Of a DNA stretch of 64,000 nucleotides, positions 9,112 to 18,295 are shown piece by piece. The translations under genes and the position numbers were made by a program. Numbering within the stretch: position 1 is the first letter of the stretch; every line of letters begins with the position of its first letter. Origin of the DNA: Pseudomonas atagonensis (GTDB taxonomy: Bacteria; Pseudomonadota; Gammaproteobacteria; Pseudomonadales; Pseudomonadaceae); NCBI RefSeq assembly GCF_011369485.1, contig NZ_VXCA01000016.1, forward strand, positions 62,001 to 126,000. Direction: 5' to 3'. Under the pieces are notes generated by a model that had not been told where the DNA came from, did not search any database, and saw only the letters and a program-made list of their open reading frames with translations.

Positions 9112-10806
9112 TTAGTGCACCAGCATGCCGGTGAACCAGTAGGCCTGAGCCAGAGTGATCAGGCCGACAATCGTTGCAAAGAATAGGCTGTGCTTGAGGG
9201 TGAAGCGGAACAGATCGGATTCCTTGCCCACCAGGCCGGTCGCGGCGCAGGCCACGGCGATCGATTGTGGCGAGATCATCTTGCCGGTCACGCCGCCGCT
9301 GGTGTTCGCCGCCACCAGCAGGGTGTCGTTGACGCCAATCTGGTGCGCGGTTGTCGCTTGCAGCGAACTGAACAGAGCGTTGGACGAAGTATCGGAACCG
9401 GTGAGGAACACGCCCAGCCAGCCGAGGAACGGCGAGAAGAACGGGAATGCCGCGCCGGTGCCCGCCAGTACCAGCGCTATGGTCGAAGACATGCCGGAAT
9501 AGTTGGTGACGAAGGCAAACGCGAGCACCATGCCAATCGACAGAATCGGCCAGCGCAGTTCGTAGAAGGTCTCTTTGAAAGTGGTCAGACCAGTTTTGAA
9601 ATTGATCTTCAGTACCAGCATCGAGATCAGCGCGGAGAAGAAAATCGCCGTGCCGGTCGCGGAAATCGGATCGAGTTTGAACACCGCCGGGATCGCCGTA
9701 GGCGTGGCAACGATTGGTGCGGTTTTGATCACCAGTTGATCAAGGTGCGGGATCGCAAAGTTGAACACCCAGCTGTACATCGATCCGCCAGCGGCAAACA
9801 TTGCCTTGAAGGGCTTCAAGGTCCAGATGGTCACCAGCACGGTGAGGATCAGGAACGGCGACCAGGCTTTGAAAATTTCCCCGAGGCTGTAAGGCGAAGC
9901 CACGGTGGTGCGTTTCTGGCCGAAACCGCCGACGCTGGCGGTGATTGCTGCACTCGACGTGGCACCGGCGATTTGCGCGCCCGCAGTGCGTTTTGGCTGC
10001 CAGACCTTCAGGAAAAGAGTCAGAGAGATCAGGCTGGCCAGGGCCGAGGTGATGTCTGGCAGCTCCGGGCCGATGAGGTTCGACGTGAAGTATTGGGTCA
10101 CGGCGAAGCTCAAGCCTGCAACCAGTGCTGCCGGCCAGGTTTCACGCACACCGCGCTGGCCGTCCATCATGAACACCAGCCAGAACGGCACGAACAGCGA
10201 CAGCAGCGGCAGTTGGCGGCCGGTCATGGCGCCGATCTTGAACGCATCAATGCCAGTCACCTGACCCGCGACGATGATCGGAATCCCCAAGGCACCGAAT
10301 GCGACGGGTGCAGTGTTGGCGATCAGGCACAGGCCGGCGGCGTACAGCGGGTTGAAGCCCAGCCCGACGAGGAGTGCGGCGGTAATCGCGACCGGCGCGC
10401 CGAAACCGGCGGCGCCCTCCAGAAACGCACCGAAGCAGAAACCGATCAGCAGCACTTGCAGGCGTTGATCGTCGGTAATCGACAGCACCGAACTGCGAAT
10501 GACCTCGAACTGACCACTCTTGACCGTCAGTTTGTAGAGGAATACTGCTGCGACAATGATCCAGGCAATCGGCCAAAGACCGTAGGCGAAACCGTAACCG
10601 GCGGCGGCGAAGGCCATGTCGACCGGCATCTGGAAGGCGAAGATCGCCACGGCGATGGACAAGGCTAGCGTGATGCTGCCCGCCACATGACCTTTGAGGC
10701 GGAACACCGCCAGCGCGAGGAAGAAAAATACGATGGGAATGACGGCCGCGAGTGCGGAGACGCCGAGACTGCCGAGCGGGCTGTAGAGCTGTTGCCAGGT
10801 TTGCAT
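9112..10806 (-). CDS. lldP: L-lactate permease
   Basis: A 564-residue polytopic membrane protein of the LctP family, with about twelve or more hydrophobic segments. It takes up lactate (and often glycolate) with protons. Family features visible are [22 protein letters not shown] cut into its halves [13 protein letters not shown] and [13 protein letters not shown], and the C-terminal [17 protein letters not shown] and [15 protein letters not shown] stretches. It starts [12 protein letters not shown] at 10806 and is the first gene of the lactate operon, divergent from lldR across an LldR operator. A 150-base gap with a hairpin separates it from lldE. Confidence 0.96.
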   Translation of the reverse strand: MQTWQQLYSPLGSLGVSALAAVIPIVFFFLALAVFRLKGHVAGSITLALSIAVAIFAFQMPVDMAFAAAGYGFAYGLWPIAWIIVAAVFLYKLTVKSGQFEVIRSSVLSITDDQRLQVLLIGFCFGAFLEGAAGFGAPVAITAALLVGLGFNPLYAAGLCLIANTAPVAFGALGIPIIVAGQVTGIDAFKIGAMTGRQLPLLSLFVPFWLVFMMDGQRGVRETWPAALVAGLSFAVTQYFTSNLIGPELPDITSALASLISLTLFLKVWQPKRTAGAQIAGATSSAAITASVGGFGQKRTTVASPYSLGEIFKAWSPFLILTVLVTIWTLKPFKAMFAAGGSMYSWVFNFAIPHLDQLVIKTAPIVATPTAIPAVFKLDPISATGTAIFFSALISMLVLKINFKTGLTTFKETFYELRWPILSIGMVLAFAFVTNYSGMSSTIALVLAGTGAAFPFFSPFLGWLGVFLTGSDTSSNALFSSLQATTAHQIGVNDTLLVAANTSGGVTGKMISPQSIAVACAATGLVGKESDLFRFTLKHSLFFATIVGLITLAQAYWFTGMLVH

Positions 10807-10857
10807 ATGGGGTGGCCCCTAATTGTTGTTGGTCAGGCACTGTCAGCGTTCTTGGAT

Positions 10858-10874
10858 AATTGGTAAGACCAATT
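10858..10874. promoter_or_regulatory. LldR operator in the lldR-lldP intergenic region
   Basis: The 17-base near-palindrome AATTGGTAAGACCAATT has the same arms as the operator reported for P. aeruginosa LldR (AATTGG-N5-CCAATT) and contains the GntR/FCD core TGGT-N3-ACCA. It sits 52 bases before the lldP start and about 195 bases before lldR. Without lactate LldR should block lldP here; lactate should release it. I see only one good copy in the 262-base gap, the rest of which shows nothing else clear. Confidence 0.88.
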
Positions 10875-11068
10875 TACAATCGCTGTTGGCTAGGGTAAAA
10901 GCCTGGGTGTCGGTGTGTCAATTTGCCGCCCTGAAACTTTTGTCGAATGAGCGGTGCAGATCGCATCTGATCCGCTTTCGGCAGGTGGCGTCTGGTAGGT
11001 GTCGGCAAGGCGCCGATAGGCCAGAATAGAGAGCCCGGCGAGCGGTCGGGATCGTGGAGAAATGAGTT

Positions 11069-11836
11069 ATGGGGTTTGATCAGATACGTCAGCGCCGTTT
11101 GTCTGACGATATTGTCGAGCGGCTTGAGGGGATGATCCTCGAGGGCACGCTGAAGTCCGGTGAGCGGCTGCCGGCGGAGCGCACGCTGGCCGAACAATTT
11201 GGCGTATCACGGCCATCGCTGCGTGAGGCGATTCAGAAACTGGCGGCCAAAGGTCTGCTGGTCAGTCGCCAGGGCGGCGGCAACTACGTGGTGGAAAGTC
11301 TCGGTTCGACCTTCAGTGACCCGTTGCTGCAATTGCTCGAAAGCAATCCGGAAGCGCAACGTGACTTGCTGGAGTTTCGGCACACATTGGAGGCATCGTG
11401 CGCCTATTACGCAGCATTGCGCGCTACCGATGTTGATCGCGAGCGTCTGACCGCCGCGTTTGAAGAGCTGCAGGATTGTTATTCGCGCCACGATGAAGTG
11501 AGTCGGGCGGAAGAGGGCGCGGCAGACGCAAAATTTCATCTGGCCATCGCCGAGGCCAGTCATAACGCGGTGTTGCTGCACACCATTCGCGGGTTGTTTG
11601 ATTTGCTCAAGCGCAACGTGGTGACCAACATTGGCGGCATGTACAAGCAGCGCACGGAAACCCGCGACATGCTGATCACGCAGCATCGGGAATTGTATCT
11701 GGCGATTATCGAAGGGCGAGCGGAGCAGGCACGGGAAGTCTCCAGCCGACACATTCTGTATGTGCAGGAAGTGCTCGAAGAGGTGCGTCAGGAAGTTCAG
11801 CGCATGGCCCGGGCGGAGCGGCGCAAAGGGATGTGA
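11069..11836 (+). CDS. lldR: GntR/FCD-family lactate-responsive repressor LldR
   Basis: 255 residues. The N-terminal winged helix-turn-helix (residues about 5-75) shows SGERLPAERTLAEQFGVSRPSLREAIQKLAAKG in sequence, the classic GntR helix-turn-helix. The C-terminal FCD ligand domain contains the metal-type residues in AEEGAADAKFHLAIAEAS (Asp and His) and later histidines in ITQHRELYLAI and SSRHILYVQEVL. It controls lldPEFG-dld2, which is divergent. The ATG at 11069 is favoured because the nearby ATG at 11056 is in a frame that stops at once. A stem-loop follows the gene. Confidence 0.93.
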   Translation: MGFDQIRQRRLSDDIVERLEGMILEGTLKSGERLPAERTLAEQFGVSRPSLREAIQKLAAKGLLVSRQGGGNYVVESLGSTFSDPLLQLLESNPEAQRDLLEFRHTLEASCAYYAALRATDVDRERLTAAFEELQDCYSRHDEVSRAEEGAADAKFHLAIAEASHNAVLLHTIRGLFDLLKRNVVTNIGGMYKQRTETRDMLITQHRELYLAIIEGRAEQAREVSSRHILYVQEVLEEVRQEVQRMARAERRKGM

Positions 11837-11845
11837 GGTGGAACA

Positions 11846-11876
11846 GGCCATTCCCATGCAAGGCATGGAAATGGCC
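11846..11876. terminator. Convergent stem-loop between lldR and smpB
   Basis: A 14-bp stem with one mismatch (GGCCATTCCCATGC with its inverted copy) and a 3-base loop fills the gap between the convergent stops of lldR and smpB. No T run follows on either strand. It is placed to act as a shared transcription end or mRNA-stabilising hairpin. Confidence 0.55.
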
Positions 11877-11887
11877 GGGCAGGACAA

Positions 11888-12370
11888 TCAGTCTTCCTTG
11901 CCCTTGTTGCGTACCGCGCGCTGCAGCTCGCGACCGGCGTCGCGTTCGCGCTCGGTATCACGCTTGTCGTATTCCTTCTTGCCCTTGCCCAGAGCAATTT
12001 CGCACTTGACCATGTGCTTGCTCCAGTAGAAGGACAGGCAGACGCACGCGTAGCCTTTTTGCTGCACCGCAGCGGCGAGTTTTTCCAGCTCCCGTTTGTT
12101 GAGCAGCAGTTTACGGGTGCGGGTCGGGTCGGCGATAACGTGAGTGCTGGCAGTCATCAACGGTGTGATGTGACTGCCAAGCAACCAGGCTTCGCCATCC
12201 TTGAGCAACACGTAACTGTCGACCAGTTGCAGCTTGCTCGCCCGCAGGCTCTTTACTTCCCAGCCGGCCAGGACCAGACCAGCCTCGAACTTATGCTCGA
12301 TGAAGTAATCGTGTCGCGCCTTTTTGTTCTGCGCGATGGTCCCTGTTGGGTGTTTCTTCTGTTTAGCCAT
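11888..12370 (-). CDS. smpB: SsrA-binding protein SmpB
   Basis: 160 residues, starting [21 protein letters not shown], with the SmpB core [16 protein letters not shown] and the basic C-terminal tail [19 protein letters not shown]. SmpB binds the tRNA-like domain of tmRNA, mimics the missing anticodon arm and places tmRNA in the stalled ribosome. Its partner ssrA lies in this window at 2.3-2.7 kb on the same strand. Length is normal. It is divergent from the sodium symporter gene. Confidence 0.98.
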   Translation of the reverse strand: MAKQKKHPTGTIAQNKKARHDYFIEHKFEAGLVLAGWEVKSLRASKLQLVDSYVLLKDGEAWLLGSHITPLMTASTHVIADPTRTRKLLLNKRELEKLAAAVQQKGYACVCLSFYWSKHMVKCEIALGKGKKEYDKRDTERERDAGRELQRAVRNKGKED

Positions 12371-12489
12371 AGGGGCGGCATTATATGGAGTTGTGCCGCT
12401 GTCGGCTACGGTGATGCTGCGTGCTTGAGCAGGTTGAGTGAATCCCGGACAATGCGGCCTCTTTTTCTAACGCTTGGGCGTGATAAACG

Positions 12490-13893
12490 ATGTCGACAGA
12501 CAAGGTTTCTGTCCACGGCAGTTGGGCTAGCCGCTGGGTTTTCATATTCGCCGCGACCGGTTCGGCCGTGGGATTGGGCAGCATCTGGAAATTCCCCTAC
12601 ATGGTCGGGGTCTACGGCGGCGGCGCCTTTGTGCTGATGTTTCTGGCCTGCATTGCGCTGATCGGCATTCCGGTGATGCTCGCTGAAACCCTGATCGGCC
12701 GGCGTGCGCGACAGAGTCCGGCGAATGCCCTGAAAGCGCTGGCACTCGAAGCGGGGCACTCGGCGAAATGGTCGTGGGGCGCGTTCGCCGGGATGATCAC
12801 GGCGTTGCTGATCCTGTCTTTTTACAGTGTGGTTGGCGGCTGGTCGCTCGATTACATCATTGATATGGGCCGTGGTGACTTTCAGGGTGTGACGGCGGAT
12901 CAGGTGGGGGCGTACTTCGGTAATGTCATCTCCGACCCGTGGCGCCTGACACTTTGGCACACAGTTTTTATGCTGCTGTCGGCGGTGGTCATCGCCAAAG
13001 GCGTGGTTGCCGGGCTTGAGCGCAGCCTGCGGATCATGATGCCGCTGTTGTTTGTGATGATTCTGGTGTTGCTGGGTTACAGCATGACCACCGGGCATTT
13101 CATGGAAGGCGTGCACTTCATGTTCGACTTCCATCCGGAGAAAGTCCTCGATGGGTTGCTGCCGGCGATGGGGCACGCGTTCTTCTCGCTGAGTGTGGGC
13201 GTCGGCTCGATCATGATCTACGGCGCTTACATGACCAAGGGTTCGTCGCTGTCGGGCACGGTGGTCGGCGTGGCGCTGCTGGATACCTTTGTTTCGCTGG
13301 TGGCCGGTCTGGCGTTGTTTCCGATTGTGTTCGCTGGCGGGCTCAACCCTAGCGAAGGCCCGGGCCTGATGTTCGTCAGTCTGCCATTTGCCTTCGGTAA
13401 TGTGGCGTTCGGTCAGCTGATGGGCGTGGTGTTCTTCGTTCTGGTGGCCATTGCTGCCTGGAGTTCAGCGATTTCCCTGCTTGAGCCCATGGTTGCTTAT
13501 CTGGTTGAACGCACGAAAATCAGCCGTGCCTGGGTCACCTTCTGGCTGGCCTTTACTTGCTGGTTCGTTGGGCTGGGCACGGTGTTCTCCTTCAACATTT
13601 GGAAGGAGGCCAAGTTTTTCGTGAACGAAGGCGGGGTTTTCCATCTCTACCAATGGGGTGCGAAGAGCGGTCTGGACTTCTTCGGCGTGATCGACTTCTT
13701 CACCTCGCGAATCATGCTGCCGCTCGGCGGGTTGTGCTTTGTGCTGTTTGCCGGTTGGGTGATGGGGCGTGAAGCGGTGCGCGACGAGTTGGCCATCCGC
13801 AACCCGGCGTTGTTCGCCCTGTCCCTGTTCTTGATGCGCTACGTGGCGCCTATCGGCATTCTTGTGGTGTTTGCCACCCAGCTCTGGAAGTGA
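12490..13893 (+). CDS. Sodium-dependent transporter, NSS/SNF family
   Basis: 467 residues with about eleven or twelve membrane segments. The signature of neurotransmitter:sodium symporters is near the N-terminus: FAATGSAVGLGSIWKFPYMV, whose small residues line the sodium and substrate sites in LeuT-like proteins. YSVVGGWSLDYI matches the third segment. It should import an amino acid or similar small molecule with sodium; the substrate cannot be read from sequence. It stands between smpB (divergent) and ratA (same strand, 7 bases after its stop), so it may be co-transcribed with ratA-rnfH. Confidence 0.9.
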   Translation: MSTDKVSVHGSWASRWVFIFAATGSAVGLGSIWKFPYMVGVYGGGAFVLMFLACIALIGIPVMLAETLIGRRARQSPANALKALALEAGHSAKWSWGAFAGMITALLILSFYSVVGGWSLDYIIDMGRGDFQGVTADQVGAYFGNVISDPWRLTLWHTVFMLLSAVVIAKGVVAGLERSLRIMMPLLFVMILVLLGYSMTTGHFMEGVHFMFDFHPEKVLDGLLPAMGHAFFSLSVGVGSIMIYGAYMTKGSSLSGTVVGVALLDTFVSLVAGLALFPIVFAGGLNPSEGPGLMFVSLPFAFGNVAFGQLMGVVFFVLVAIAAWSSAISLLEPMVAYLVERTKISRAWVTFWLAFTCWFVGLGTVFSFNIWKEAKFFVNEGGVFHLYQWGAKSGLDFFGVIDFFTSRIMLPLGGLCFVLFAGWVMGREAVRDELAIRNPALFALSLFLMRYVAPIGILVVFATQLWK

Positions 13894-13900
13894 CGCTTAC

Positions 13901-14335
13901 ATGACGACACATATTCAACGATCGGCGCTGCTGCCTTACCCGGCGCAATTTCTTTACGACCTGGTCAACGACGTGGCGCGTTATCCGGAATTTCTGCCGT
14001 GGTGCTCGTCCGCCGAAGTGCTGGAAAGCTCGCCTGAGCACATGCGTGCCAGTGTTGGCGTGGCCAAGGGCGGCCTCAGTCAGCATTTCGTGACGCGCAA
14101 TACGCTGGTGCCGGGGCAGTCGATCGAAATGAATCTGGAAGAAGGCCCGTTCAATCAGTTGCACGGCGTCTGGGTGTTCAAGGCGCTGAACGAGAAGGCC
14201 TGCAAGATCAGCCTGGATCTGTCGTTCGATTACGCCGGCCCCTTGGTTCGAGCCACGCTCGGCCCGTTGTTCAATCAGGCGGCGAATACATTGGTGGATG
14301 CGTTCTGCCAGCGTGCCAAGCAGATGCATGGTTGA
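13901..14335 (+). CDS. ratA: RatA family protein (START/COQ10-like)
   Basis: 144 residues from the ATG at 13901 ([20 protein letters not shown]). It matches the RatA/YfjG polyketide-cyclase-like (START) family: [19 protein letters not shown] near residue 25, and [16 protein letters not shown] at the C-terminus. E. coli RatA was described as a toxin that blocks 70S ribosome formation, while the wider family includes COQ10-like ubiquinone-binding proteins; which role applies here is open. The next gene, rnfH, overlaps its stop, the ratA-rnfH (yfjG-yfjF) pair of many gamma-proteobacteria. I do not treat it as a proven toxin-antitoxin system. Confidence 0.9.
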   Translation: MTTHIQRSALLPYPAQFLYDLVNDVARYPEFLPWCSSAEVLESSPEHMRASVGVAKGGLSQHFVTRNTLVPGQSIEMNLEEGPFNQLHGVWVFKALNEKACKISLDLSFDYAGPLVRATLGPLFNQAANTLVDAFCQRAKQMHG

Positions 14336-14651
14336 GTCGGTGAGTGAGATCGAAGTTGTGTATGCGGCTGTAGATCGTCAAGTCTTGCGAACGATCAGCG
14401 TGCCCGAAGGCACGACGGTGCGGGCTGCTGTGCTCGCATCAGGTATTGGTAGCGAATTTCCTGAGCTGAATCTGACTGACTGCCCGTTAGGGATTTTCGG
14501 CAAGGTGGTTGCTGATCCGGACGCGCGTCTGATTCAGGCGGGGGATCGCATCGAGATCTACCGGCCTTTATTGGCCGATCCCAAAGAGGTGCGGCGCTTG
14601 CGAGCGGCTAAAGCGGCCGAGGCCAAGGCGCGGAATCAGTCGGCTGACTGA
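14328..14651 (+). CDS. RnfH family protein (ubiquitin-like fold)
   Basis: 107 residues from ATG 14328, overlapping the end of ratA by eight bases. It is a member of the RnfH/UPF0125 family with a beta-grasp fold: [35 protein letters not shown] and [23 protein letters not shown] at 14340 is an alternative start. The C-terminus is lysine/alanine-rich ([13 protein letters not shown]). The family name comes from a nearby gene of some rnf clusters and gives no proven function. A strong terminator follows. Confidence 0.88.
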   Translation: MVESVSEIEVVYAAVDRQVLRTISVPEGTTVRAAVLASGIGSEFPELNLTDCPLGIFGKVVADPDARLIQAGDRIEIYRPLLADPKEVRRLRAAKAAEAKARNQSAD

Positions 14652-14660
14652 TCGACAGGC

Positions 14661-14693
14661 AATAAAAAACCCGGAATTTCCGGGTTTTTTATT
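14661..14693. terminator. Bidirectional terminator between rnfH and bamE
   Basis: A 16-bp perfect inverted repeat with CCCGG cores and A/T-rich outer arms, so a T tract follows the stem on both strands. It separates the convergent rnfH and bamE genes. Confidence 0.92.
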
Positions 14694-14703
14694 GCCTCGC
14701 ACA

Positions 14704-15231
14704 TTATTGCGGCGAGGTGTCCAGCGGCTCTGGTGTCGGAACCGGAACGGTTTCCACACCATCGACGTCCTTCTGGATCTGATCCAGCAAGGAACCTGGC
14801 TTGACCGGTTTTTCCGGTTTTGGCTTCTCGGCGTTTTCAGCAGGGGCGGTCACGTTAGTGCCGCTGTCCTTGCCGAGAATGGCTTCGTCACGGCTGACGC
14901 CCGGCATAAAGTCACCGGACAGGCTGACAAGCTGGTCGTTTGAGTTGAAAATAACGCTGATGCGTTCCTGTTGGCGTTCACCGCCACCCGGTTGCAGGCT
15001 GTACAGATAATCCCAGCGATCGGCATGGAACGTGTCGACAAGCAGAGGGTTGCCCATGATAAACCGTACTTGCGGCCGGGTCATTCCCGGGCGTAACTGG
15101 TCTATCATGTCCTGCGTGACGACATTGCCCTGCTGGATGTCGATTTTGTAAACCCCGGGGAATGAACAACCGGCGAGTGCGAGCAGTCCCACAAAGGTGA
15201 AACTGGTTAGCAAGAGCTTGGTGTTTTGCAT
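14704..15231 (-). CDS. bamE: Outer-membrane assembly lipoprotein BamE (OmlA/SmpA)
   Basis: 175 residues with a lipoprotein signal ending in LALAGC, the lipidated cysteine being about residue 22. The BamE fold follows: [20 protein letters not shown] and [20 protein letters not shown]. BamE is an accessory lipoprotein of the BamABCDE complex that folds outer-membrane beta-barrels. The C-terminal 50 residues are proline- and lysine-rich and extend beyond the short E. coli protein, as in other Pseudomonas OmlA. It is divergent from fur, an arrangement known in Pseudomonas. Confidence 0.95.
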   Translation of the reverse strand: MQNTKLLLTSFTFVGLLALAGCSFPGVYKIDIQQGNVVTQDMIDQLRPGMTRPQVRFIMGNPLLVDTFHADRWDYLYSLQPGGGERQQERISVIFNSNDQLVSLSGDFMPGVSRDEAILGKDSGTNVTAPAENAEKPKPEKPVKPGSLLDQIQKDVDGVETVPVPTPEPLDTSPQ

Positions 15232-15328
15232 CGGTGGGCGACTTCCACTATCTTGGCTGGGACAACGTAAACGCCGATCATACCCGCATTAAGAGAAGCT
15301 GCGAAGCAGCATCGCGAGAAAGCTGACC

Positions 15329-15733
15329 ATGGTTGAAAATAGCGAACTACGCAAAGCCGGCCTCAAAGTGACCCTGCCACGGGTCAAGATCCTGCAAATG
15401 CTCGACTCTACCGAGCAGCGTCACATGAGTGCCGAGGACGTCTACAAGGCGTTGATGGAAGCTGGTGAGGACGTCGGTCTGGCCACGGTTTACCGTGTTC
15501 TGACCCAGTTCGAAGCCGCTGGCCTCGTGGTCCGTCACAACTTCGACGGCGGCCACGCGGTATTCGAACTGGCTGACGGTGGCCACCACGACCATATGGT
15601 CAACGTGGAAACCGGTGAAGTCGTGGAATTCGTCAGCATTGAAATCGAAAAGCTCCAGAAGGCAATTGCCGAAGAGCACGGTGTCGAGTTGGTTGATCAC
15701 AACCTGGTGCTGTACGTGCGCAAGAAAAAGTAA
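15329..15733 (+). CDS. fur: Ferric uptake regulator Fur
   Basis: 134 residues, a dimeric Fe(II)-responsive repressor of iron-uptake genes. It has an N-terminal winged helix (SAEDVYKALMEAGEDVGLATVYRVL) and a C-terminal metal/dimer domain. Ligands expected from the P. aeruginosa structure are all there: His32, Glu80, His86, Asp88, His89, Glu100, Glu107 and His124. The protein contains no cysteine at all; the position that is Cys92 in P. aeruginosa Fur is Asn92 here. I see no convincing Fur box in the 97-base bamE-fur gap. A perfect 12-bp terminator hairpin follows. Confidence 0.97.
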   Translation: MVENSELRKAGLKVTLPRVKILQMLDSTEQRHMSAEDVYKALMEAGEDVGLATVYRVLTQFEAAGLVVRHNFDGGHAVFELADGGHHDHMVNVETGEVVEFVSIEIEKLQKAIAEEHGVELVDHNLVLYVRKKK

Positions 15734-15767
15734 GCATGTCGCGCGAATTTCAGGTTCGCGAAACGAG

Positions 15768-15793
15768 CGAAGGCGACCCAAGGGTCGCCTTCG
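15768..15793. terminator. Terminator between fur and recN
   Basis: A perfect 12-bp stem (CGAAGGCGACCC and complement) with a 2-base loop, followed on the plus strand by a T-rich stretch. It separates convergent fur and recN. Confidence 0.85.
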
Positions 15794-15815
15794 TGCTTTC
15801 TATTATTTCCAAATC

Positions 15816-17489
15816 TTAAACTTTTGCGGTGACGACCATTTTTTTCGCGTGAGCGAGGGATTCCTTGGTCAGATCAATGCCGCCGAGCATGCGGGCCACT
15901 TCTTCTATTCGGTCGTTCTTGCTCAGCTTGGAGACAGCGGTGTGCGTTGCCTGTTCGCCACGCACCTTGTGCACGAATAAATGCTGATGACCCTGCGCCG
16001 CCACTTGCGGCAAGTGTGTCACCGTCAGAACCTGGCCGCGCTCACCGAGGCGCCGTAGCAACTGACCGACAATCTCGGCTGTCGGGCCGCCAATACCCAC
16101 ATCGACTTCGTCGAACACCAGCGTCGGTACGCGGGATGTCTGGGCCGTGATCACCTGAATCGCCAGGCTGATGCGTGAAAGTTCACCGCCAGAGGCGACT
16201 TTCGCCAGCGCTTTCAGAGGTTGGCCCGGGTTGGCGCTGACCAGCAGCTCAACCTGTTCCAGCCCGTTCGGCAGCAACTCATCGCTGCTGTTGGTGCGTA
16301 GTTCGATGGTGAAGCGGCCGCCGGGCATGCCCAGCCGCTGAATTTCCTGCTCCACCGCGCTGGCTAGGCTTCCGGCGGCCTGATGGCGCAGGTCACTCAG
16401 CTCCCGGGCTTTCTCCTGGTAGTGGCGAGCGTAGGAGGCCAGTTCTTCCCCCAGGCGCTCGATGGACTCGTCATTGGCGTTCAGGGTTTCGATTTCATCC
16501 AGCAGTTTCTGCTGCATTTCGCCGACTTCGGTCGGCTGGATCCGGTGTTTGCGCGCCAGCGTATAAATGGCGTCGAGCCGCTCTTCGAGATATTGCAGGC
16601 GTGCCGGGTCTGCATCGAAGTTATCAAGGAAGCGATTGAGTTCGCCGACGGCTTCTTCTACCTGAATCTGCGCGCTGGTGAGCAAACTGCTCGCTTCGCC
16701 CAATGCGCCGACGGAATTGTTCACGCTCGACAGACGATTGAGGCTGGCGGTCAGGGCATTAAGCACATTGCCGGAATCGCTCTCGCTGCATTGCTCGACC
16801 ACTTGTCGGCAAATACCCAGTAGCGTTTCGGCGTTGGTCAGGTTTTTGTGTTCCTGCTCCAGTTGCTCCAGCTCGTTGTCACCGAGGCCGAGGTTTTCCA
16901 GCTCTTCGAGCTGATAACTGAGCAGTTGGTGGCGGGCGCGTTGCTCGTCTCCGGAGTTGGAAAGGCGTTCGAGCTCTTGGCGCGTCTGGCGCCAACGCTG
17001 TGCGGCGAGTTGCACCTGACGCGCGAGATCGGTCGCGCCGGCGTACTCGTCGAGCAGGCGGCGGTGTGTGTCGGTTTTCAGCAGGGACTGGTGTTCATGC
17101 TGGCTGTGGATATCGATCAGCAATTCGCCGAGCGACTTGAGATCGCCAAGCGGGCAGGGCGTACCGTTGATGTAGCCGCGCGAGCGACCTTCGCTGGTAA
17201 TCACCCGGCGCAGGATGCACGGACCGTCGATGTCCAGATCGCGCTCGGCCAGCCAGGCGCTGGCTTCGGGAATGTCGGCGAGGTCGAACGTCGCGAGAAT
17301 GTCGGCCTTGTCGGCACCGGGGCGCACCACGCCGCTGTCGGCCCGATCGCCTAGGGTCAGGCCAAGGGCGTCGAGCATGATCGACTTGCCGGCGCCCGTT
17401 TCACCGGTGATCACGCTCATCCCGCGATCAAGTTCGAGATCGAGATGTTCAACGATGGCGTAGTTGTGTACGGACAGGTGCACCAGCAT
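15816..17489 (-). CDS. recN: DNA repair protein RecN
   Basis: 557 residues, an SMC-like ATPase that helps double-strand break repair. The Walker A motif GETGAGKSIMLDALGL is near residue 30, followed by long coiled-coil arms rich in Glu, Gln and Leu (about 150-360). The C-terminal ATPase half has SGGELSRISLA (signature) and PTLVFDEVDVGIGG (Walker B). A LexA-type box 25 bases before the start overlaps the likely -10 element, so SOS control is expected. It is convergent with fur and divergent from grpE. Confidence 0.97.
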   Translation of the reverse strand: MLVHLSVHNYAIVEHLDLELDRGMSVITGETGAGKSIMLDALGLTLGDRADSGVVRPGADKADILATFDLADIPEASAWLAERDLDIDGPCILRRVITSEGRSRGYINGTPCPLGDLKSLGELLIDIHSQHEHQSLLKTDTHRRLLDEYAGATDLARQVQLAAQRWRQTRQELERLSNSGDEQRARHQLLSYQLEELENLGLGDNELEQLEQEHKNLTNAETLLGICRQVVEQCSESDSGNVLNALTASLNRLSSVNNSVGALGEASSLLTSAQIQVEEAVGELNRFLDNFDADPARLQYLEERLDAIYTLARKHRIQPTEVGEMQQKLLDEIETLNANDESIERLGEELASYARHYQEKARELSDLRHQAAGSLASAVEQEIQRLGMPGGRFTIELRTNSSDELLPNGLEQVELLVSANPGQPLKALAKVASGGELSRISLAIQVITAQTSRVPTLVFDEVDVGIGGPTAEIVGQLLRRLGERGQVLTVTHLPQVAAQGHQHLFVHKVRGEQATHTAVSKLSKNDRIEEVARMLGGIDLTKESLAHAKKMVVTAKV

Positions 17490-17513
17490 AAAGGCCGCTC
17501 CCAGGCTTTAGGT

Positions 17514-17529
17514 CTGGTTATTTATACAG
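17514..17529 (-). promoter_or_regulatory. LexA box of recN
   Basis: CTGTATAAATAACCAG (read on the minus strand) fits the gamma-proteobacterial LexA operator CTGT-N8-ACAG, with one change in the last half-site (CCAG). It lies 25 bases upstream of recN and covers the -10 element. Confidence 0.82.
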
Positions 17530-17550
17530 TGTTTTGTTTCGGGCTGACAA
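17521..17550 (-). promoter_or_regulatory. Predicted sigma-70 promoter of recN
   Basis: On the minus strand, TTGTCA (17550-17545), an 18-base spacer, then TATAAA (17526-17521). The -10 lies inside the LexA box, as in SOS-repressed promoters. Confidence 0.6.
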
Positions 17551-17647
17551 TGGCCTCGCTTAGCTCGATTCGCTTGAACAGAAAATCTTCTTAGCGCATC
17601 GAGGAATGAGAAGCGGCACTTTTTTGTAGGGTTAATGCTTGAAGGCC

Positions 17648-17677
17648 CTTGAAGCCCGATTTTGCGGCCCCATATAT
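17648..17677 (+). promoter_or_regulatory. Sigma-32 heat-shock promoter of grpE
   Basis: CTTGAA, 14-base spacer, CCCCATATAT: an almost consensus RpoH promoter, 51 bases upstream of the grpE start. Confidence 0.9.
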
Positions 17678-17728
17678 CGGGGCAGAAGCGCGAGTCGAAC
17701 TCGCGGACGAAATTGAAAGGAGAATTCT

Positions 17729-18295
17729 ATGGCTGACGAACAGACAGTAGATAAGCAAAACCCAGAAGCCAATCAGGCGCCCGAGGCTTCGGGTGATGAC
17801 CTGGCGACCCGTGTACAAGTGCTCGAAGAGCAATTGGCCGCCGCGCAGGATCAGTCTCTGCGTGTTGCTGCGGATCTGCAGAACGTCCGTCGCCGTGCCG
17901 AGCAGGATGTCGAGAAGGCGCACAAGTTTGCCCTGGAAAAATTCGCCGGTGACCTGTTGCCGATCGTCGACAGCCTGGAGCGCGGCCTCGAGCTGTCGAA
18001 CCCGGATGACGAAAGCATCCGTCCGATGCGTGAAGGCATCGAGCTGACCCTGAAGATGTTCCACGACACCCTCAAGCGTTATCAGCTTGAAGCGATCGAT
18101 CCGCATGGCGAACCGTTCAACGCCGTTCAGCATCAGGCGATGGCCATGCAGGAAAGCGCCGATGTCGAGCCGAACAGCGTGTTGAAGGTTTTCCAGAAGG
18201 GCTACCAGCTCAACGGTCGTCTTCTGCGTCCGGCCATGGTTGTGGTCAGCAAGGCGCCGGCACCGGTTTCGCCTTCGATTGACGAGCAGGCTTGA
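17729..18295 (+). CDS. grpE: Nucleotide exchange factor GrpE
   Basis: 188 residues. The N-terminal part forms the long paired helix ([20 protein letters not shown], then [20 protein letters not shown]). The C-terminal beta domain ends with [20 protein letters not shown], the family signature. GrpE releases ADP from DnaK and resets the chaperone cycle. AAGGAGAATTCT precedes the ATG. It is read from a sigma-32 promoter, and its stop codon lies inside the -35 element of a second one serving dnaK. Confidence 0.97.
   Translation: MADEQTVDKQNPEANQAPEASGDDLATRVQVLEEQLAAAQDQSLRVAADLQNVRRRAEQDVEKAHKFALEKFAGDLLPIVDSLERGLELSNPDDESIRPMREGIELTLKMFHDTLKRYQLEAIDPHGEPFNAVQHQAMAMQESADVEPNSVLKVFQKGYQLNGRLLRPAMVVVSKAPAPVSPSIDEQA

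Noticed and set aside
13901..14651. ratA-rnfH as a toxin-antitoxin pair
   Set aside because: The overlap suggests it, but RatA homologues are widely conserved START-domain proteins and RnfH is not shown to be an antitoxin.
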